Source of the DNA: Planctomycetes bacterium UBA4800
GTDB taxonomy: Bacteria > Planctomycetota > UBA8108 > UBA8890 > UBA8898
Direction of reading: 5' to 3'
Length of the DNA: 6,385 nt
Assembly (NCBI GenBank): GCA_002402755.1
Contig: DHGK01000290.1
Coordinates: forward strand, 12,670 to 19,054
The position numbers and the translations under genes are program-made. This document shows positions 4,296 through 6,385 of this stretch, piece after piece. Under the pieces are notes generated by a model. The model made no database searches, was not told the DNA's origin, and saw only the letters and a program-made list of their open reading frames with translations. Within the stretch, counting starts at the first letter, position 1, and every line of letters begins with the position of its first letter.

Positions 4296-6385
4296 ATGGC
4301 AAGAAAACTCGTGTATTCGTTCGGCGGCGGCGCGGCCGATGGCACGGCCGACATGAAGAATCTGCTCGGCGGCAAGGGCGCGAACCTGGCCGAGATGGCG
4401 ACGCTCGGCATCCCGGTGCCCGCCGGGTTCACCATCACGACGGAGGTGTGCACGCTGTACTACGCCAACAACCGGAAGTACCCGGCGGAGCTCAAGGCGC
4501 AGGTCGACAAGGCGCTGGCGCGCGTCGAGGCCGTCATGGGCCGGAAGTTCGGCGATCCCGAGAACGCGCTGCTCGTGTCGTGCCGCTCGGGCGCGCGGCG
4601 CTCGATGCCCGGCATGATGGAGACGGTCCTGAACATCGGCCTGACGCCGGCGACGATCCCCGGCCTCATCGCCAGCACGGGCAACCCGCGCTTCGTGTAC
4701 GATGCCTACCGCCGCCTGATCATGATGTACTCAGACGTCGTCATGGAGAAGGCCGCCGGCATCGAGCCCTCCGGCCGCGACGGCATTCGCCTGATCCTCG
4801 AGCACGAACTGGAGCGCATGAAGCACGCGCGCGGCGTGACCGAGGACACGCAGCTCACGGCACAGGATCTCGAGGCGCTGTGCGGCATCTTCAAGGCGAA
4901 GATCAAGGAAGTGCTCGGCACGGAGTTTCCCGATGACGCCGCCGCCCAGCTCTGGGGCGGCATCGGCGCCGTGTTCCAGTCCTGGATGGGCAAGCGCGCC
5001 ATCGCGTACCGCCGCATCGAGGGCCTGTCCGATGACTGGGGCACGGCCGTCAACGTGCAGGCGATGGTGTTCGGCAACATGGGCGCCGATTCGGCGACCG
5101 GCGTGGCCTTCACGCGCAATCCGGCGACGGGCGAGAAGCTCTTCTACGGCGAGTGGCTCCAGAACGCCCAGGGCGAGGATGTCGTCGCCGGCATCAGGAC
5201 GCCGTCGCCGATCAACATCGCGACGAAGACCGCGGGCAACCAGCACCTCCAGAGCCTCGAGGAGGCCAACCCCGAGGCCTACCGGCAGCTCGATGCCATC
5301 CGCACCAGGCTGGAGAAGCACTACCGCGACATGCAGGACATCGAGTTCACGATCCAGCAGGGCGTGCTCTGGATGCTCCAGACCCGCACGGGCAAGCGCA
5401 ACGGCACGGCGGCCGTGCGCATGGCCGTCGAGATGTACGCGGAGCGGCTGATCGGCCTCAACGAGGCGCTCATGCGCGTGGCGCCGGCGCAGCTCAACGA
5501 GCTGCTCCTGCCCATGATCGATCCGAACGCCGAGAAGAGTGCGAAGGTTCTGGCCAAGGGCCTGCCCGCGGGCCCCGGCGGCGCGACGGGCAAGGCCGTG
5601 TTCACGGCCGATGATGCGGAGCAGTGGGCCGCGCGCGGCGAGAAGGTCATCCTGGTGCGCGCCGAGACCTCGCCCGAGGATGTCCACGGCATGCACGCCG
5701 CGCAGGCGATCCTCACGGCGAAGGGCGGCATGACCAGCCACGCGGCGCTGGTGGCCCGTGGCTGGGGCAAGTGCTGCATCGTGGGCTGCGGCGCGCTGGA
5801 CATCGATGCGCGCGCCAAGGAGATGCGCGTCGGCGGCACGGTCGTGCGCGAAGGGGAGTACATCACGCTCAACGGCACCAAGGGCGTCGTGTACCTCGGC
5901 CGGCAGGAGCTCATCGCGGCCGAACCCGAGCGCAACGAGTGGTACAAGAAACTCATGAAGCTCGCCGACAAGGCGCGCCGGCTCGGCATCCGCACCAACG
6001 CGGACCGGCCCGAGGACGCGCACCAGGCGGTGATGTTCGGCGCCGAGGGCATCGGGCTCTGCCGCACCGAGCACATGTTCTTCGATCCGCAGCGCATCAA
6101 GGCGGTGCGCCAGATGATCGTGGCCGAGACCGTCGAGGAGCGCAGGACCGCGCTCGCGAAGGTCCTGCCCTACCAGCGCGAGGATTTCATCGGGATCTTC
6201 AAGGCCATGGAAGGCCGGCCGGTGACGATCCGCCTTCTCGATCCGCCGCTCCACGAGTTCGTCGCGCTCACGGTGGACCAGGCGCGCGAACTGGCGGCCG
6301 AGCTCAACGTGCCGGTCGAGAGGCTCCAGGCCAGGATCGCCCAGTTGCACGAACTCAACCCCATGCTCGGCCATCGCGGCTGCCG
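4296..6385 (+). CDS. ppdK: Pyruvate, phosphate dikinase (3' end beyond window)
   Basis: Interconverts pyruvate, ATP and phosphate with phosphoenolpyruvate, AMP and diphosphate; cytoplasmic, lower glycolysis or gluconeogenesis. The reading frame is open for 696 codons to the window edge; the family is about 870-930 residues, so the distal part of the PEP/pyruvate barrel and its catalytic cysteine are outside. Domains in order: N-terminal ATP-grasp with LGGKGANLAEM (24-34) and the glycine-bearing loop SCRSGARRSMPGMMET (95-110); the ATP-grasp end with QDIEFTI (347-353) and QTRTGKR (362-368); the phosphohistidine domain with GGMTSHAA, where His482 is the phosphorylated residue (His455 in the Clostridium symbiosum enzyme) and Thr480 is the site that regulatory kinases modify in some organisms; then the barrel with GLCRTEHMFF (587-596) and LLDPPLHEF. 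The loop reads SCRSGA where I recall SVRSGA as usual. The start is set by AAAGGAG. Own promoter; same direction as the GH13 gene. GGMTSHAA plus CRTEHMFF separates it from PEP synthase and PTS enzyme I. Confidence 0.97.
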   Translation, partial: MARKLVYSFGGGAADGTADMKNLLGGKGANLAEMATLGIPVPAGFTITTEVCTLYYANNRKYPAELKAQVDKALARVEAVMGRKFGDPENALLVSCRSGARRSMPGMMETVLNIGLTPATIPGLIASTGNPRFVYDAYRRLIMMYSDVVMEKAAGIEPSGRDGIRLILEHELERMKHARGVTEDTQLTAQDLEALCGIFKAKIKEVLGTEFPDDAAAQLWGGIGAVFQSWMGKRAIAYRRIEGLSDDWGTAVNVQAMVFGNMGADSATGVAFTRNPATGEKLFYGEWLQNAQGEDVVAGIRTPSPINIATKTAGNQHLQSLEEANPEAYRQLDAIRTRLEKHYRDMQDIEFTIQQGVLWMLQTRTGKRNGTAAVRMAVEMYAERLIGLNEALMRVAPAQLNELLLPMIDPNAEKSAKVLAKGLPAGPGGATGKAVFTADDAEQWAARGEKVILVRAETSPEDVHGMHAAQAILTAKGGMTSHAALVARGWGKCCIVGCGALDIDARAKEMRVGGTVVREGEYITLNGTKGVVYLGRQELIAAEPERNEWYKKLMKLADKARRLGIRTNADRPEDAHQAVMFGAEGIGLCRTEHMFFDPQRIKAVRQMIVAETVEERRTALAKVLPYQREDFIGIFKAMEGRPVTIRLLDPPLHEFVALTVDQARELAAELNVPVERLQARIAQLHELNPMLGHRGC

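Noticed and set aside
2357..4453. Minus-strand open frame of 698 codons opposite the GH13 gene
   Set aside because: Antisense shadow that also runs through the divergent spacer and the ppdK promoter; no family motif.
4731..6374. Minus-strand open frame of 547 codons opposite ppdK
   Set aside because: Complement of an intact ppdK frame; the apparent His/Arg/Leu pattern mirrors ppdK codons and shows no family motif.

Overview
The window is GC-rich (roughly two thirds G+C by eye), densely coding bacterial DNA. It carries four protein genes, the last cut by the right edge. No mobile element, tRNA, rRNA or CRISPR array was seen. Gene content and the purine-rich octamer repeat at the left edge would suit an uncultured environmental bacterium, perhaps from the Planctomycetes-Verrucomicrobia-Kiritimatiellota-Lentisphaera group. 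That placement is an impression only, because no taxonomic marker is present.

Left half, minus strand (66-2658): a two-gene unit. Threonine synthase (thrC) is followed, with a 17-base overlap and a strong ribosome binding site inside the end of thrC, by an ApgM-family enzyme. The ApgM family is nominally cofactor-independent phosphoglycerate mutase. A subgroup found next to threonine synthase has been proposed to be a non-homologous homoserine kinase. The tight coupling here favours that reading: the pair would carry out the last two steps of threonine synthesis (homoserine to O-phosphohomoserine to threonine). Just beyond the operon end, at 12-35, lie three tandem 8-base units of CACGAAGG type.

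Middle (2659-2797): a divergent intergenic region of about 140 bases. A short AT-richer patch at its right edge may hold both a minus-strand promoter for thrC and a minus-10 element placed so that the plus-strand gene could be transcribed leaderless.

Right half, plus strand: first a compact 435-residue GH13 (alpha-amylase superfamily) enzyme with a complete catalytic triad and no signal peptide, probably acting on cytoplasmic alpha-glucan or maltooligosaccharide. Next comes a 190-base gap with a good sigma70-type promoter and a long GC-rich leader. The last gene is pyruvate phosphate dikinase (ppdK), with 696 residues present and about 180-200 missing at the C terminus. The right half therefore concerns carbon storage and the lower end of glycolysis or gluconeogenesis.

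No wholly new system was evident. The points most worth a second look are the proposed alternative homoserine kinase, the stand-alone GH13 enzyme resembling a domain of GlgE-type proteins, the octamer repeat, and the overlapping divergent promoters.
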